DNA of 64,000 bases from Gracilaria gracilis (Eukaryota; Rhodophyta; Florideophyceae; Gracilariales; Gracilariaceae). This document shows, piece after piece, positions 55,641 to 64,000 of this stretch (position 1 is its first letter; every line of letters begins with the position of its first letter). Both the position numbers and the translations under genes were made by a program. The stretch lies in assembly GCA_030374805.1 (NCBI GenBank), contig JARGSG010000197.1, positions 1-64,000 of the forward strand. Direction: 5' to 3'. The notes under the pieces were generated by a model. The model had not been told where the DNA came from. It searched no databases and saw only the letters and a list, made by a program, of their open reading frames with translations.

Positions 55641-56851
55641 TACTGACGGTTGGGGTCTTTTGGTGCATCCGAACGATCTCGGCGTGGGTTTCGAGTTGGA
55701 TATTTCGGCTTCGCTTGACTGGCCTTGATTGACTTGAAGGCGTTTTGCGCCTTCGCATTCAGGGCTAGAGTGCGCGCAAGGGCGCTGTCGTACTCGGGAA
55801 GCAGAGCTGGCGTGCCCGGATTTGTTTTGAGTATCGGCGTACCGGCTATCCACGCTGTAGCTCGGGGTATATTCATTGTCCTCATTTTGTTCTCCACATG
55901 TATCAGTGCATATAAACGCCTTATCGCGATTTCCGTTCAAGAGCAAGTCTCGAGGTCCGTCTCCATGTTCTCGAAGTCATGCAGTGCGAGGTGCAGGATT
56001 CGAGCGAGGAAATACGCCTCGGCTTCGGCTGCCATGAGCTCTCCCTTCTGTCCTTTGAATTAGTTTACGTCTGCGACTGTTGATTCCAGGCAACGACCTC
56101 TTTGTAGTAAGGCGCGAAGAAGCTTTGCGCCTATCAATTCCGAGACGCAGAGAGGTGGTTTTTGGTTTGTCCTGGATGGGTACGGACGCATGGTGGGAGG
56201 CCGGTTGCTTGTGCGTTTCCCGTTTTCATCGATAATGACGATGCCTCCAACTGTCACGGCAGCCTTGGTCTTCTTGTGGGGGCGTGATGGCACTTCGTTT
56301 GGGGAGGAGTGGGGGTGGCTTTGGATGTTGGTGTTGGGGGTTGCCAGAAGCAAGTCCAGGTTATCTGGATGAAGACGTGGGGCAGGCTCATCGATGACAG
56401 GAACGGCGCGTGGAGGCGCTTGATTGTTCTGTATCTTTTCGAGACACTTTAGCTTCCATACCATGATCGCTGCCGAAATCTCGGATGAATTGGGAGGGGG
56501 GGGGGGGGGGGGGGGGGGGTGACCGGGAAGGCTGGAATCGTATTCGTGAGCGCGAAACATGAGGTCCAGAAGTGCGGCTGGTTCGGACTGTGCTTGGCTA
56601 GATATTTCGGCGACTGTGAGCGAGAGAATCTTTTTCATTGCCGTTTCGGGCGTCTGTAGATGAGGGTTTTGCTTTGCGGCCTCCCTGGCTTGAACGGCGG
56701 CCAGAAGATGTTCGTTACGTGACGGAGTGGTGGTAGCTGGTAGTTGGTTGCGTTCTTCGAGAGCGGCTTTGATAGCGTCGTCTGACGCACTAATTAGTTC
56801 CAAGAGGGCGCAGTTGACGATGTCTAACGTAGATTGCTGTTCGGTAGCCAT
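55640..56851 (-). pseudogene. Retroelement gag-like ORF with two in-frame stops
   Basis: From the ATG at 56851 one frame runs to 55640, interrupted by TAA at 56060-56062 and TGA at 55937-55939, giving about 400 codons. It encodes an Ala/Glu-rich helical N-terminus (ALLELISASDDAIKAALEER), a polyproline stretch from a run of 24 G, then a basic end (AKPKYPTRNPRRDR). The sequence upstream of pol is consistent with a nucleocapsid-type protein. No zinc knuckle is visible. Confidence 0.5.
56496..56519. repeat. Run of 24 G
   Basis: The plus strand has 24 consecutive G, read as Pro codons in the gag-like ORF. Its length is prone to sequencing error and decides the frame of that ORF. Confidence 0.9.
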
Positions 56852-57987
56852 GGTTGAGGAAAAATCGAAGGCAGGGGGTGGAAATCTGATAGCAGGGCTT
56901 ACGGTAAGAGTCCTTGTATGGCTGGCGTATTCGGCTTCTAAACCATTGGTGCTAAAAGTTTGTTATGGTTAGCCCCGCAACCAGTTCGAAGATGTTTTTT
57001 ATAGCGGTGAGCTTTGTAAATCCAGTTGCTTCGTTCGAATCGTTTTGATCCGGAGTTGTTTGTTTGAGCCATTGCAAGCGTGTCGTGCTTGCTTGGGTGT
57101 GATTCTGGCGCTCTGTAAAGATTATAGGAAGGTGATCTGTACAACATAGGTTGTGATCTTGACGGTGATTTTACTCTATGTCGGATATCGCGGCGGCGGT
57201 ATACGGTTTGGAGCGTCCATTGTTGAGTGTGAAGATGTTTGTCGAAGAATGTGCTACACACGCTTGACGTAAAGTGTCTTTGACAAAGCCCTAACAGTTC
57301 CAAGATAAATGACAGTTTGAAACGGTCAACTGTGGCTATAATGTTCTCGTCACGTGGGTGCGCGCACACCGAGAGTAAACTGCGCATGTTGACGCCTCAC
57401 CACGTCGGTATGAAGCGCCCCACGATGTCAAGGCCGAATGGCAAGGAGAGGGCGAAGAGAAGGGGCGAAAAGAGAATCGAATGTTACGAGTGGTCGTTAA
57501 CTTTTAACAGGGTGACTGCTGGGCTGTTGTCTGCACGGAGCTTTAATCGTGTGCCGGGAGGGTCGCGTGCTCGACACGAAAAGAAAAGCGAGCAAGCGCC
57601 GACGGAAAAGAAGAACGCCGGTAGTGGCGCTGTTCCAAGCCGCCGTCGCTCGCGCCGAAGCTGCTCGGCGGAGGCGACGACGGCGCGGCTTAGAGCAGCG
57701 CTTGAACCTGCAAACATATTCTTTTCCGCGTGCCTCGAAACCCGAAAAATATCCAAGTAGAGAAACTGGTAGACTGACACACTGTGTACCACACGCGTAC
57801 CACAAACGCTGCGCGGAAACGCGTGCCACAATACTGTTTGACTGATGAGGGGTGTTGGAAAGTGTTGTAGGGGCTTAATTGAAATTGTTTTGTATTCAGT
57901 TTATTTGAAGTAGTCCGGTACTTGTGTGGAAGATTTGGTTTTGTTTAAACAGTGTTTATCCGTCCAACCCTTAAATCGGCAGAAATT
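56852..57987. other. 5' flank of the retroelement, no gene recognised
   Basis: Minus-strand frames of up to 149 codons (57387-56938) have no recognisable content. 57484-57845 is GC-richer with overlapping frames on both strands, none convincing. The true 5' end of the retroelement may be in this interval. Confidence 0.3.
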
Positions 57988-58841
57988 CTTAAATCGACAG
58001 GGCCCAAAAGGCACTGTATTGACGATTTTTGCCGTTCGGTCCAGAACATGAAAGTATTCGGTAGTAACCTTTTTTTACTCACCAACAAGCTGATTTTCGC
58101 TACATATTAGAGTGTTGCCGTAAAAGACAGAACCCTTCCTCACCTTGAAACTAATTTTTTGATAAAAATTCTACTAGGTACATTCGTAACGTATTAATCT
58201 TTGCGCCTAATGCGTAACATAGGTCTGAAATGATAAAAACTTAGAAGCATCTGAGAGTAAAACTTATCTGCAAAATATCTTCTGTTGGCTCTTCTCTTTG
58301 GTCCTCACAAGCACCTACATTGCAAAATGGTTTTGTATCTAGGCTATATGGGATACATTCGGATCTTAAAAAGTGACAAATCTAACAACATTTAGGAAGT
58401 TTTGTAGTACCTCTTAGGCTTGTATGTTTAAGATACAAAACATTTACTATATCTACTACTCACTAGAAAGTAAAAGAACCAGTTATTACTAGTGAAAACG
58501 TGATTAGAAGCGGTCAGGAGGCAGTAAGAAAACACATGAAATCTGGCGAAGATTGAAACCTGGCAGTTCGGTGCAAAAAAACTGCATTTTAATTGGATAA
58601 AAGGCTGCAAATGCCTTGTCGATTTTGGGAAACGTCGATTTCAGGGTGCTAGAGAGGGGTGATTGTTATGCAAATCTTACCAGTTCTATCCTAACATGAA
58701 TACCGATATTCTCAGTAGGTCTAGCTGTTTGTTTTCCTAATAGATTAAGCTTCTAATGGGCAGAAATAGTCGTTTGGTTCCGGAGATACGGCCTTTCTAC
58801 AAAAAAGTCCCAAAATTTTGGGCTGCCTTGTCGATTTAAGG
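57988..58841. mobile_element. Possible non-autonomous element with imperfect terminal inverted repeats
   Basis: The left end at 57988-58009 (CTTAAATCGACAGGGCCC) and the reverse complement of the right end at 58816-58840 (CTTAAATCGACAAGGCAGCCC) match with one mismatch and a 2-base gap. The 850 bases between are AT-rich, have no long ORF and contain a third partial copy of the motif near 58617. No target duplication was confirmed. Confidence 0.45.
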
Positions 58842-59027
58842 TATGGACATATAGCAGTTGCGCCACGCGGAACACGGTTTGGAGTAGAAAAACGCAAATG
58901 GAAGTTATGAACTTACACCAAAAATCTGGCGGGGGGCACTCACGCAAGCGGCGCGGTGCGCCACGCGCTTTTTAAATACAACAGCCAATGAGCAGCGGCG
59001 CGTGCACGCGCGGCTGGCGGCTCCTCA

Positions 59028-60500
59028 TCACGGCGCGGGCGCGTGCGCAGGCGCGCGCGCCAGCTGGTCGGACGCAATTGCCCACAGCTTCATGGCCGCC
59101 TGCTGGTGCTCGCGCGTGATGGTGACCATGTCGCAGTCGCCGCTGAGCTGTCCGCCGCGCACCACCGCCACGCCGTTGACCATGACGTACTGCGCCTTGA
59201 GGTCGCCGCCGTTGCCCAGCACCAGCGCGCTGAGCACGGCCTCGTGACTGTGGAAGGAGCCTGCGAAGGCGGGCGCGTCCAGCCGCCACGCCGCCACGTC
59301 GGCGCACATGCCCGCACGGATGCGCCCCACGTCGGCGCGCCCCAGCACGCGCGCGCCGCCCGACGTGGCCATGCGCAGTACGTCCGACGTGCTGAGCGCG
59401 GCCGCGTCCTGCTGCGTGACGCGCGCCACCATGAGCGCCATGCGCGCCTCCGCCAGCAGGTTGCCCGAGTCGTTGCTGGCCGAGCCGTCCACGCCGATGC
59501 CCAGTGGGATGCCGCGCTTCACCATCTGCGGCACGGGCGCGGCGCCCGACCCCAGGCGGCAGTTGGACGTCGGGCAGTGCGACACGCCCAGTGAACGGCG
59601 CTCAAAGTAGTCCAGCGACGACTCGTACACGCCGTCATGGTCGTCGTCGCGCAGCTTGACGCAGTGCGCAAACCAGCAGTCGCTGTCGTTCCAGCCGCAG
59701 TGCTCCAGGAATTGCACCAGCCCTTTTTGCACGTTGGTGCGCATGTACTCAATGTCGGCGCCGTTCTCGGCAAAGTGCGTGTGCAGCATGACGTTGGTGT
59801 GCGAGCGCGCCAGCTGCGCCGTGCTCTTCATGAGCTGCTCCGACACGCTGAAGGGCGAGCACGGCGCCAGCGCAATGCGCAGCATGGATCCGTCACGCTC
59901 GTCGTGGTAGCGGTCAATGACGCGGCGCATGTCGCGGAGAATGTGCGCCTCGTCCTCCACCAGCGTGTCTGGCGGCAGCCCGCCGTCGCTCTCGCCCACC
60001 GACACGGCGCCGCGGCACGGGTGGAAGCGCATGCCCAGCTCGGTGGCGGCGCGGATGGTGTCGTCCAGCGACACGTCGTTCGGGTACAGGTACAGCAGGT
60101 CGGAGGTGAGGGTGCAGCCCGACAGCAGCAACTCGGCCATTGCGAAGCGCGCCGACTTGTACACCATGTCGGCGGTGAGGAAGTTCCACACGGGGAAGAG
60201 CGCCTGCAGCCAGTCGAACAGCGAGGCGTTGCGCGCAAAGCACTTGGTGAGGCTCTGGTACATGTGGTGGTGCGTGTTGACCAGGCCGGGCGTGACCAGA
60301 CAGGCGCTCATGTCCACGGTGGTGCACGGCGAGGCGCGCAGCGCGGTGGGCAGGCGGTCGTGCGGTCCGACCCACTGGATGATGCCCGAGTCGACGACGA
60401 TGGAGCAGCCGGTGAGCAGGCGGTCATCGTCGCCAGTCCACAGCAGCGCAATCTGCTTGAGCAGCACGCGCTCGGTAGGGATGGTTGGTCGCGGCGCCAT
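59028..60500 (-). CDS. Amidohydrolase of the 8-oxoguanine deaminase / TrzA type
   Basis: A 490-residue intron-less gene. I chose the ATG at 60500 because the frame upstream to 60965 is low-complexity repeat. It belongs to the metal-dependent amidohydrolase superfamily: PGLVNTHHHM carries the HxH metal ligands (His77, His79), HTHFAE (His242, Glu245) and FAHC (His279) follow, and GVDGSASND supplies Asp338. The HHHMYQSLT and VDGSASND blocks are typical of 8-oxoguanine deaminase and hydroxyatrazine ethylaminohydrolase relatives, which deaminate purine- or triazine-like rings in the cytosol. Length is slightly above the usual 450, with a short N-terminal extension and no clear organelle presequence. 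It is divergent from the UVR-ApaG gene, with about 1 kb between starts. The exact substrate is not proven by sequence. Confidence 0.85.
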   Translation of the reverse strand: MAPRPTIPTERVLLKQIALLWTGDDDRLLTGCSIVVDSGIIQWVGPHDRLPTALRASPCTTVDMSACLVTPGLVNTHHHMYQSLTKCFARNASLFDWLQALFPVWNFLTADMVYKSARFAMAELLLSGCTLTSDLLYLYPNDVSLDDTIRAATELGMRFHPCRGAVSVGESDGGLPPDTLVEDEAHILRDMRRVIDRYHDERDGSMLRIALAPCSPFSVSEQLMKSTAQLARSHTNVMLHTHFAENGADIEYMRTNVQKGLVQFLEHCGWNDSDCWFAHCVKLRDDDHDGVYESSLDYFERRSLGVSHCPTSNCRLGSGAAPVPQMVKRGIPLGIGVDGSASNDSGNLLAEARMALMVARVTQQDAAALSTSDVLRMATSGGARVLGRADVGRIRAGMCADVAAWRLDAPAFAGSFHSHEAVLSALVLGNGGDLKAQYVMVNGVAVVRGGQLSGDCDMVTITREHQQAAMKLWAIASDQLARAPAHAPAP

Positions 60501-60575
60501 GAAGCGGTGGCGATGGCGGTGGCGGTGGCAGTAGTGGTAGTAGTAGTTGAGGAGGCAGAAGAAACAGGCGGTGGC

Positions 60576-60731
60576 GGTGGAGGTTGCGGTGGAGGTTGCG
60601 GTGGAGGTTGCGGTGGAGGTTGCGGTGGAGGTTGCGGTGGAGGTTGCGGTGGAGGTTGCGGTGGAGGTTGCGGTGGAGGTTGCGGTGGTGGTTGCGGTGG
60701 AGGTTGCGGTGGAGGTTGCGGTGGTGGTTGC
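60576..60731. repeat. 12-bp tandem repeat, 13 units
   Basis: Units of GGTGGAGGTTGC repeated 13 times (156 bases) with a few changes to GGTGGTGGTTGC, in the leader of the amidohydrolase gene. In the antisense frame of that gene it would encode repeating Ala-Thr-Ser-Thr type residues if translated. Confidence 0.9.
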
Positions 60732-60870
60732 GGTGGCGGTGGGCTGAGGCGGCAGTAGCTGCGGCGGGGGCGACGTGGTGGTGGTGGTGGTGGTGGTAAA
60801 GTGGGCGGCTGCTGCGGGCATGGACAAGCCAAGCCAAGCCAGCGCGCGCACAGTCGCTCCACGACGCGCC

Positions 60871-60891
60871 GGGGGGGGGGGGGGGGGGGGG
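60871..60891. repeat. Run of 21 G
   Basis: Twenty-one consecutive G in the GC-rich divergent region. The exact count is uncertain in any assembly. Confidence 0.9.
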
Positions 60892-61011
60892 TTGGGGTGT
60901 GGGCGCGCACACACTCTGTGGCGCACACGCGCAGAGGTGTGCCTCACGGGTGTGCTGGTGTGCACACGCTAACGCAGCGCTGTGGCACGCGCCGGCCGCG
61001 CTCACTCACTC

Positions 61012-61050
61012 ACTCGCTCGCTCGCTCGCTCGCTCGCTCGCTCGCTCGCC
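61012..61050. repeat. CTCG/CTCA tetranucleotide microsatellite
   Basis: About ten units of CTCA or CTCG in tandem, ending CTCGCCCGCTCG. Confidence 0.9.
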
Positions 61051-61122
61051 CGCTCGCACGCGCTCACTGCTCTCACAGAGCGGCCGCGCCACACGGCGGG
61101 CGCGGCGGGCGGGCGGGCGCGC

Positions 61123-61130
61123 TATAAAAG
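61123..61130 (+). promoter_or_regulatory. TATA box (TATAAAAG)
   Basis: A canonical TATAAAAG in a GC-rich context, 412 bases before the UVR-ApaG start codon. If used, transcription would begin near 61155, giving a leader of about 380 bases. Confidence 0.6.
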
Positions 61131-61534
61131 CGGCCGCCGTGCGGGACGCGTCGTATCTATCGTACGCACCGCGACCACGCGCGCGCGCATTGCGTGATCG
61201 CCGCTTGCGCGCACACGCGCTCGCACGCGCTCGCACGCGCTCGCCCGCTGCTGCCGAGCCGCTCCACGCACTTGCGCGTATCCTACCGTTGGTATCCATA
61301 CTTACACTCTGCTTTTGCTCGTCACTCACGGCGCGCTTGCGCGTGGTGCCGCCGGCCACGTGGAGCACATGTCGTACGTGTTGTACGTGTTGCACGTGGG
61401 GCACGTTTGTGGCTGTGCTTTCTCCTCGCGCTGCGCTGCGCCGCAGCGCTGCCGCAGAGATGGAACTGATGATGTGCATGATGCAGGAGGCGGTCGTCGC
61501 GGTGCGCGCGCTGATCGCGTAGGCGCACGCAAAC

Positions 61535-62416
61535 ATGGCGTTCGTGTCGCCGATGGTGGCGCGTCGCGCGCGCGCAACGCGCCGCCGCGGCGCGACGTGC
61601 TGCGCGGCGCCGCCGCCGCCGCCCACGCCGCCGGCGGCGGGCGACGACGGCGCGCGGCGCCCAAGCGTGGCGCGCGAGCAGCTGTTCAAGCAGCTGCAGC
61701 AGCTGCAACGCACGCTGGACTCCGCCGTGCGCCGCGAGCGCTTCGCCGACGCCGCGCGCCTGCGCGACCGCATCCACGCGCTGCGGCTGTCCGACGACTA
61801 CTGCCGCACCGAGAGCGCGCTGGCTGCCGCCGTGCGCGAGCAGCGCTTTGCCGACGCGGCGCGCCTGCGCGACGCGCTGCGCCTGCTCGACCCGCCACCG
61901 CCATCGCCGCCGCCGCCGCCGCCTCCGCCGCTCGCGCTGCCGAGCGCGTCGCTGCCGAGCGTGTCGCTGTCGAGCGTGTCGCTGTCGAGCGTGTCGCTGT
62001 CGAGCTCAAACCGTATCTGCGTGCGCGCGGAGGGCTACTACCTGCCGGAGCAGAGCGCGCCGGCGGAGCAGCGCTTCCTGTTCGGCTACCGCGTGCGTAT
62101 CACCAACCGCAGCGAGCACGTTTGCCAGCTGCTGGCGCGCCACTGGGTTATCGCCACCGACGGCAACGCCGACAGCCACGTCAAGGGCGCCGGCGTCGTG
62201 GGCCGCCAGCCCGTGCTTATGCCCGGCGAGAGCTTCGAGTACACCTCCGCCTGCCCCATCCGCGTGCGCCCACGCCCCGGTCAGACCGTGCTCGGCTCCC
62301 TGCGCGGTCACTACGTCTTCTGTCGTGGCGATACTGGCCATATTCGATTCCGCGTCGACGTGCTCCCTTTTTGCTTTGAGCTGCCGGCCGCCCATCGCTT
62401 GCAGCAGCCGCAGTGA
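61535..62416 (+). CDS. UVR-motif plus ApaG (DUF525) domain protein
   Basis: 293 residues from the ATG at 61535. The N-terminus (1-40) is Ala/Arg/Pro-rich without acids and could be a plastid transit peptide. Two UVR (UvrB/UvrC-like) helical-hairpin motifs follow: LQRTLDSAVRRERFADAARL at about 58-77 and LAAAVREQRFADAARLRD at about 96-113. A Pro/Ser linker (about 120-158) includes a 15-base repeat encoding SVSLS. The ApaG domain spans about 160-282: FGYRVRITN, QLLARHWVI, VVGRQPVLMPGESFEYTS and GHYVF. Family knowledge: this combination occurs in nuclear-encoded proteins of plants and algae; UVR motifs mediate protein contacts (as in UvrB-UvrC and Clp adaptors) and ApaG is an Ig-like fold that binds phosphate-containing ligands in bacterial homologues. 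Role here unknown. Confidence 0.85.
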   Translation: MAFVSPMVARRARATRRRGATCCAAPPPPPTPPAAGDDGARRPSVAREQLFKQLQQLQRTLDSAVRRERFADAARLRDRIHALRLSDDYCRTESALAAAVREQRFADAARLRDALRLLDPPPPSPPPPPPPPLALPSASLPSVSLSSVSLSSVSLSSSNRICVRAEGYYLPEQSAPAEQRFLFGYRVRITNRSEHVCQLLARHWVIATDGNADSHVKGAGVVGRQPVLMPGESFEYTSACPIRVRPRPGQTVLGSLRGHYVFCRGDTGHIRFRVDVLPFCFELPAAHRLQQPQ

Positions 62417-62556
62417 ACTGTAAAGCTGTTTTTTGTTTTTCTTTCTTTGATAAAGCCCAACTTTACAGAGATAGGGTTTCGCACTCCATCGCTTGCCATT
62501 GGCTGCTTTTGCTTCGAAATGCGCCGCTGCTTTCCATTGGTCACCGTGGATCCCGA

Positions 62557-62576
62557 GTAGATAGATAGATAGATGA
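62557..62576. repeat. TAGA microsatellite
   Basis: TAGATAGATAGATAGATGAG in the 263-base gap between the UVR-ApaG and triosephosphate isomerase genes; a GCC/GTC trinucleotide repeat follows at about 62595-62632. Confidence 0.8.
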
Positions 62577-62679
62577 GTTATTCCCACCACCACCCCCTCC
62601 GTCGCCGCCGCCGCCGCCGTCGTCGTCGTCAATTCATCCATCCTTCTTCTTCCTCACTCCTTGCGCCGCCCGCTCAACC

Positions 62680-63447
62680 ATGGCTCGCACCTTCTTCGTC
62701 GGAGGCAACTGGAAGTGCAACGGCTCGCTCAGCTCCATCAAGCGGCTGTGCGCCGCCTGGAACCAATCCACCGACAACGGCGCCAAGTACGCCGACCAAC
62801 CCGTGCAAATCGTCATCGCCCCCCCCGCGCTCTACGCCCTCTCCACGCGCGACTTGCTGCCGGCCAACTTCCACCTCGCCCTGCAGAACGCCTACCACAC
62901 CACGGGCGCCTTCACGGGCGAGATCGCCGCCGACATGCTCGCCGACGCCGCCGTGCCCTGGGTCATCCTCGGCCACTCTGAGCGCCGCTCCATCTTCAAG
63001 GAGTGCGACCAGACCGTGGCCGACAAGACCGCGTATGCGCTCTCCAAAGGCGTCGCCGTCATCGCCTGCATCGGCGAGCTGCTCGAGGAGCGCGAGAGCG
63101 GCCGCACCATGGAGGTTAACCAGCGCCAGCTGGCCGCCATCGCCGCAAAGCTGTCCGACTGGAGCAACGTTGTCATCGCGTACGAGCCCGTGTGGGCCAT
63201 TGGCACCGGCAAGGTCGCCACGCCCGAGCAGGCGCAGGAGGTGCACAAGTTCTTGCGCGAATGGCTCGCTTCCAACGTCGGCGCCGACGTTGCCGCTTCT
63301 ACGCGCATCATCTATGGCGGCTCGGTCAAACCGACGAATGCCAACGACCTGGCGACGCAGCCGGATATCGACGGCTTTCTTGTTGGCGGCGCCTCGCTCA
63401 AACCGGATTTCGTGTCCGTTATCGATTCTTACTCGGCAAAGGCGTGA
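62680..63447 (+). CDS. TPI: Triosephosphate isomerase
   Basis: 255 residues, the normal family length, intron-less. It interconverts dihydroxyacetone phosphate and glyceraldehyde-3-phosphate in glycolysis and, in plastids, in the Calvin cycle. Catalytic residues are in standard motifs: Lys12 in GGNWKCNGS, His99 in LGHSERR, Glu169 in AYEPVWAIGTGK. The phosphate-binding GGSVKP and GFLVGGASL motifs close the barrel. The ATG at 62680 lies four residues before the conserved FFVGGNWK, so there is no transit peptide and the product is probably cytosolic. The codon usage is GC-rich like the neighbouring host genes. It is the most secure host gene in the window. Confidence 0.97.
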   Translation: MARTFFVGGNWKCNGSLSSIKRLCAAWNQSTDNGAKYADQPVQIVIAPPALYALSTRDLLPANFHLALQNAYHTTGAFTGEIAADMLADAAVPWVILGHSERRSIFKECDQTVADKTAYALSKGVAVIACIGELLEERESGRTMEVNQRQLAAIAAKLSDWSNVVIAYEPVWAIGTGKVATPEQAQEVHKFLREWLASNVGADVAASTRIIYGGSVKPTNANDLATQPDIDGFLVGGASLKPDFVSVIDSYSAKA

Positions 63448-63860
63448 GTTCTGGTGTCTGTTGTGTAGATAGCTTCATGTTGTGTTGGTAAAGCAGAAAA
63501 AACCGTGCGATGCTTTTTTGGTACAAGGGTATCGTTGTACGCAAAACGCCTGCGTTTCCGTGAATCATCGTCCACCAACATGCCCATGCGGCTGCCATAT
63601 CGCCCTTTCCCCTACTCTAGGCTGGATAGACAAGGGTTAAAGAGGACTAGCGTTCTACTAGCTTACCTGTAGCTAGCTACCCTTGTACTAGGGAAAAACG
63701 TTACCTCTACATATTGTGGTGGCACTCGAGATCGCACAGCGATGAGCACAAACCCCATCACCGTACCACCGCTCACCGATAAATGAAGGTACCACACCCA
63801 ACAATACTGTAACCCGCAACCGAGTGCGCCACAACAGTTTCATTCAATCAACTCATTGCA
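63448..63860. other. Intergenic spacer between the isomerase and the next gene
   Basis: The first 80 bases are the 3' untranslated end (TGTAAAGCAGAAAAAACC near 63485). A small palindrome (TAGCTAGCTA, 63667-63680) lies in an AT-richer stretch. No gene is seen. Confidence 0.4.
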
Positions 63861-64000
63861 ATGAGTTTCCCAATGCTTCTTGATCGTTCGCTGCTCATCG
63901 TTGCACCGCGTTTTGCCGGCAGCTACCTGGACGACATGCCCTTGGACTCCTACTCGCCATGGAAACGCCGCCCAACTAAACGCAAGAGGAGAACAGTTCC
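63861..64000 (+). CDS. Start of an unidentified gene, partial
   Basis: From the ATG at 63861 the frame is open for 46 codons to the window end (MSFPMLLDRSLLIVAPRFAG start; KRRPTKRKRR near the end, a likely nuclear localisation signal). It follows the host genes and has a similar composition, so it is probably a real gene, but too little is visible to name it. Confidence 0.45.
   Translation, partial: MSFPMLLDRSLLIVAPRFAGSYLDDMPLDSYSPWKRRPTKRKRRTV

Larger units (their letters stand above)
52945..56851 (-). mobile_element. DIRS-like / tyrosine-recombinase-type retroelement, interrupted
   Basis: Reading leftward: gag-like ORF, reverse transcriptase, RNase H, then a segment like the start of a tyrosine recombinase, ending at the piggyBac insertion site. 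No integrase (HHCC, DDE), protease or long terminal repeats were seen, and the RNase H directly followed by a recombinase-like region fits DIRS-type elements and the related protist retroelements. Real outer ends were not found; the left end must lie beyond the piggyBac if it survives. Confidence 0.6.
60501..61534. promoter_or_regulatory. Divergent promoter region between the amidohydrolase and UVR-ApaG genes
   Basis: 1 kb of very GC-rich sequence containing several simple repeats: a 12-bp tandem array (60576-60731), a run of 21 G, and a CTCG microsatellite. The TATA box at 61123-61130 points towards the plus-strand gene. A stretch of Ala/Arg-coding sequence can be read on both strands, but its composition alone explains this. 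Confidence 0.6.

Noticed and set aside
59043-59594. Long plus-strand open frame opposite the amidohydrolase
   Set aside because: A shadow of the GC-rich coding strand; Arg/Ala/His-rich with no recognisable domain.
60501-60965. N-terminal extension of the amidohydrolase to 645 residues
   Set aside because: Made of 12-bp repeats and polyproline; the conserved enzyme starts near the ATG at 60500.
61315-62379. Alternative 354-codon frame across the UVR-ApaG gene
   Set aside because: A different frame from the one with UVR and ApaG motifs; Arg/Ala-rich, explained by high GC.

Overview
The window is nuclear DNA of a eukaryote. It has no operons, scattered genes, GT-AG introns of about 80 bases, a TATA box and a dense mix of eukaryotic transposon families. 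The only apparently intact host genes lie at about 59.0-64.0 kb, in a compact, intron-less, very GC-rich and CpG-rich island. They are a cytosolic-type triosephosphate isomerase, a UVR plus ApaG-domain protein of the kind found in photosynthetic eukaryotes, an amidohydrolase of the 8-oxoguanine deaminase type, and the start of a further gene. Together with a Hedgehog-type Hint gene, an animal-type haem peroxidase relic and the very high transposon load, this suggests an alga, perhaps a red alga. That assignment is inference from gene content and is not proven by the sequence.

Layout. 0-5.2 kb: a divergent two-gene DNA transposon, with an unknown 544+ codon ORF on the minus strand and a tnp2/Plavaka-like transposase on the plus strand. 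6-16.3 kb: a graveyard of decayed genes, comprising an unidentified basic protein, an HSBP1-like gene, a secreted beta-helix/Hint protein, a Prp2/DHX16-like splicing helicase fragment and an animal-type haem peroxidase. 16.7-19.0 kb: a broken second copy of the divergent element, in the opposite orientation. 21.3-22.5 kb: a tandemly duplicated intron-containing module plus perfect palindromes. 23.0-28.5 kb: a second tnp2/Plavaka-like element with accessory minus-strand ORFs. 28.8-30.3 kb: a cluster of about 75-bp palindromic elements. 30.6-36.9 kb: purine-rich unknown ORFs, a broken Harbinger transposase and degenerate repeats. 37.2-40.6 kb: an IS3EU-like transposase with an HMG-box-like tail and a neighbouring ORF. 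41-48.4 kb: a pogo-like deletion derivative, a truncated copy of the 23-kb transposase and decayed ORFs. 49.7-52.9 kb: a complete piggyBac element with TTAA target duplications and a convergent second ORF carrying a P2X7-ballast-like domain. 52.9-56.9 kb: a gag-RT-RNase H-recombinase retroelement into which the piggyBac apparently inserted. 58.0-58.8 kb: a TIR-bounded non-coding unit. 59-64 kb: the host gene island.

Most transposon ORFs and several gene relics are interrupted by one or a few in-frame stop codons, often TGA, with few frameshifts. This looks like young copies decaying mainly by point mutation. No rRNA gene, convincing tRNA gene or CRISPR array was recognised.
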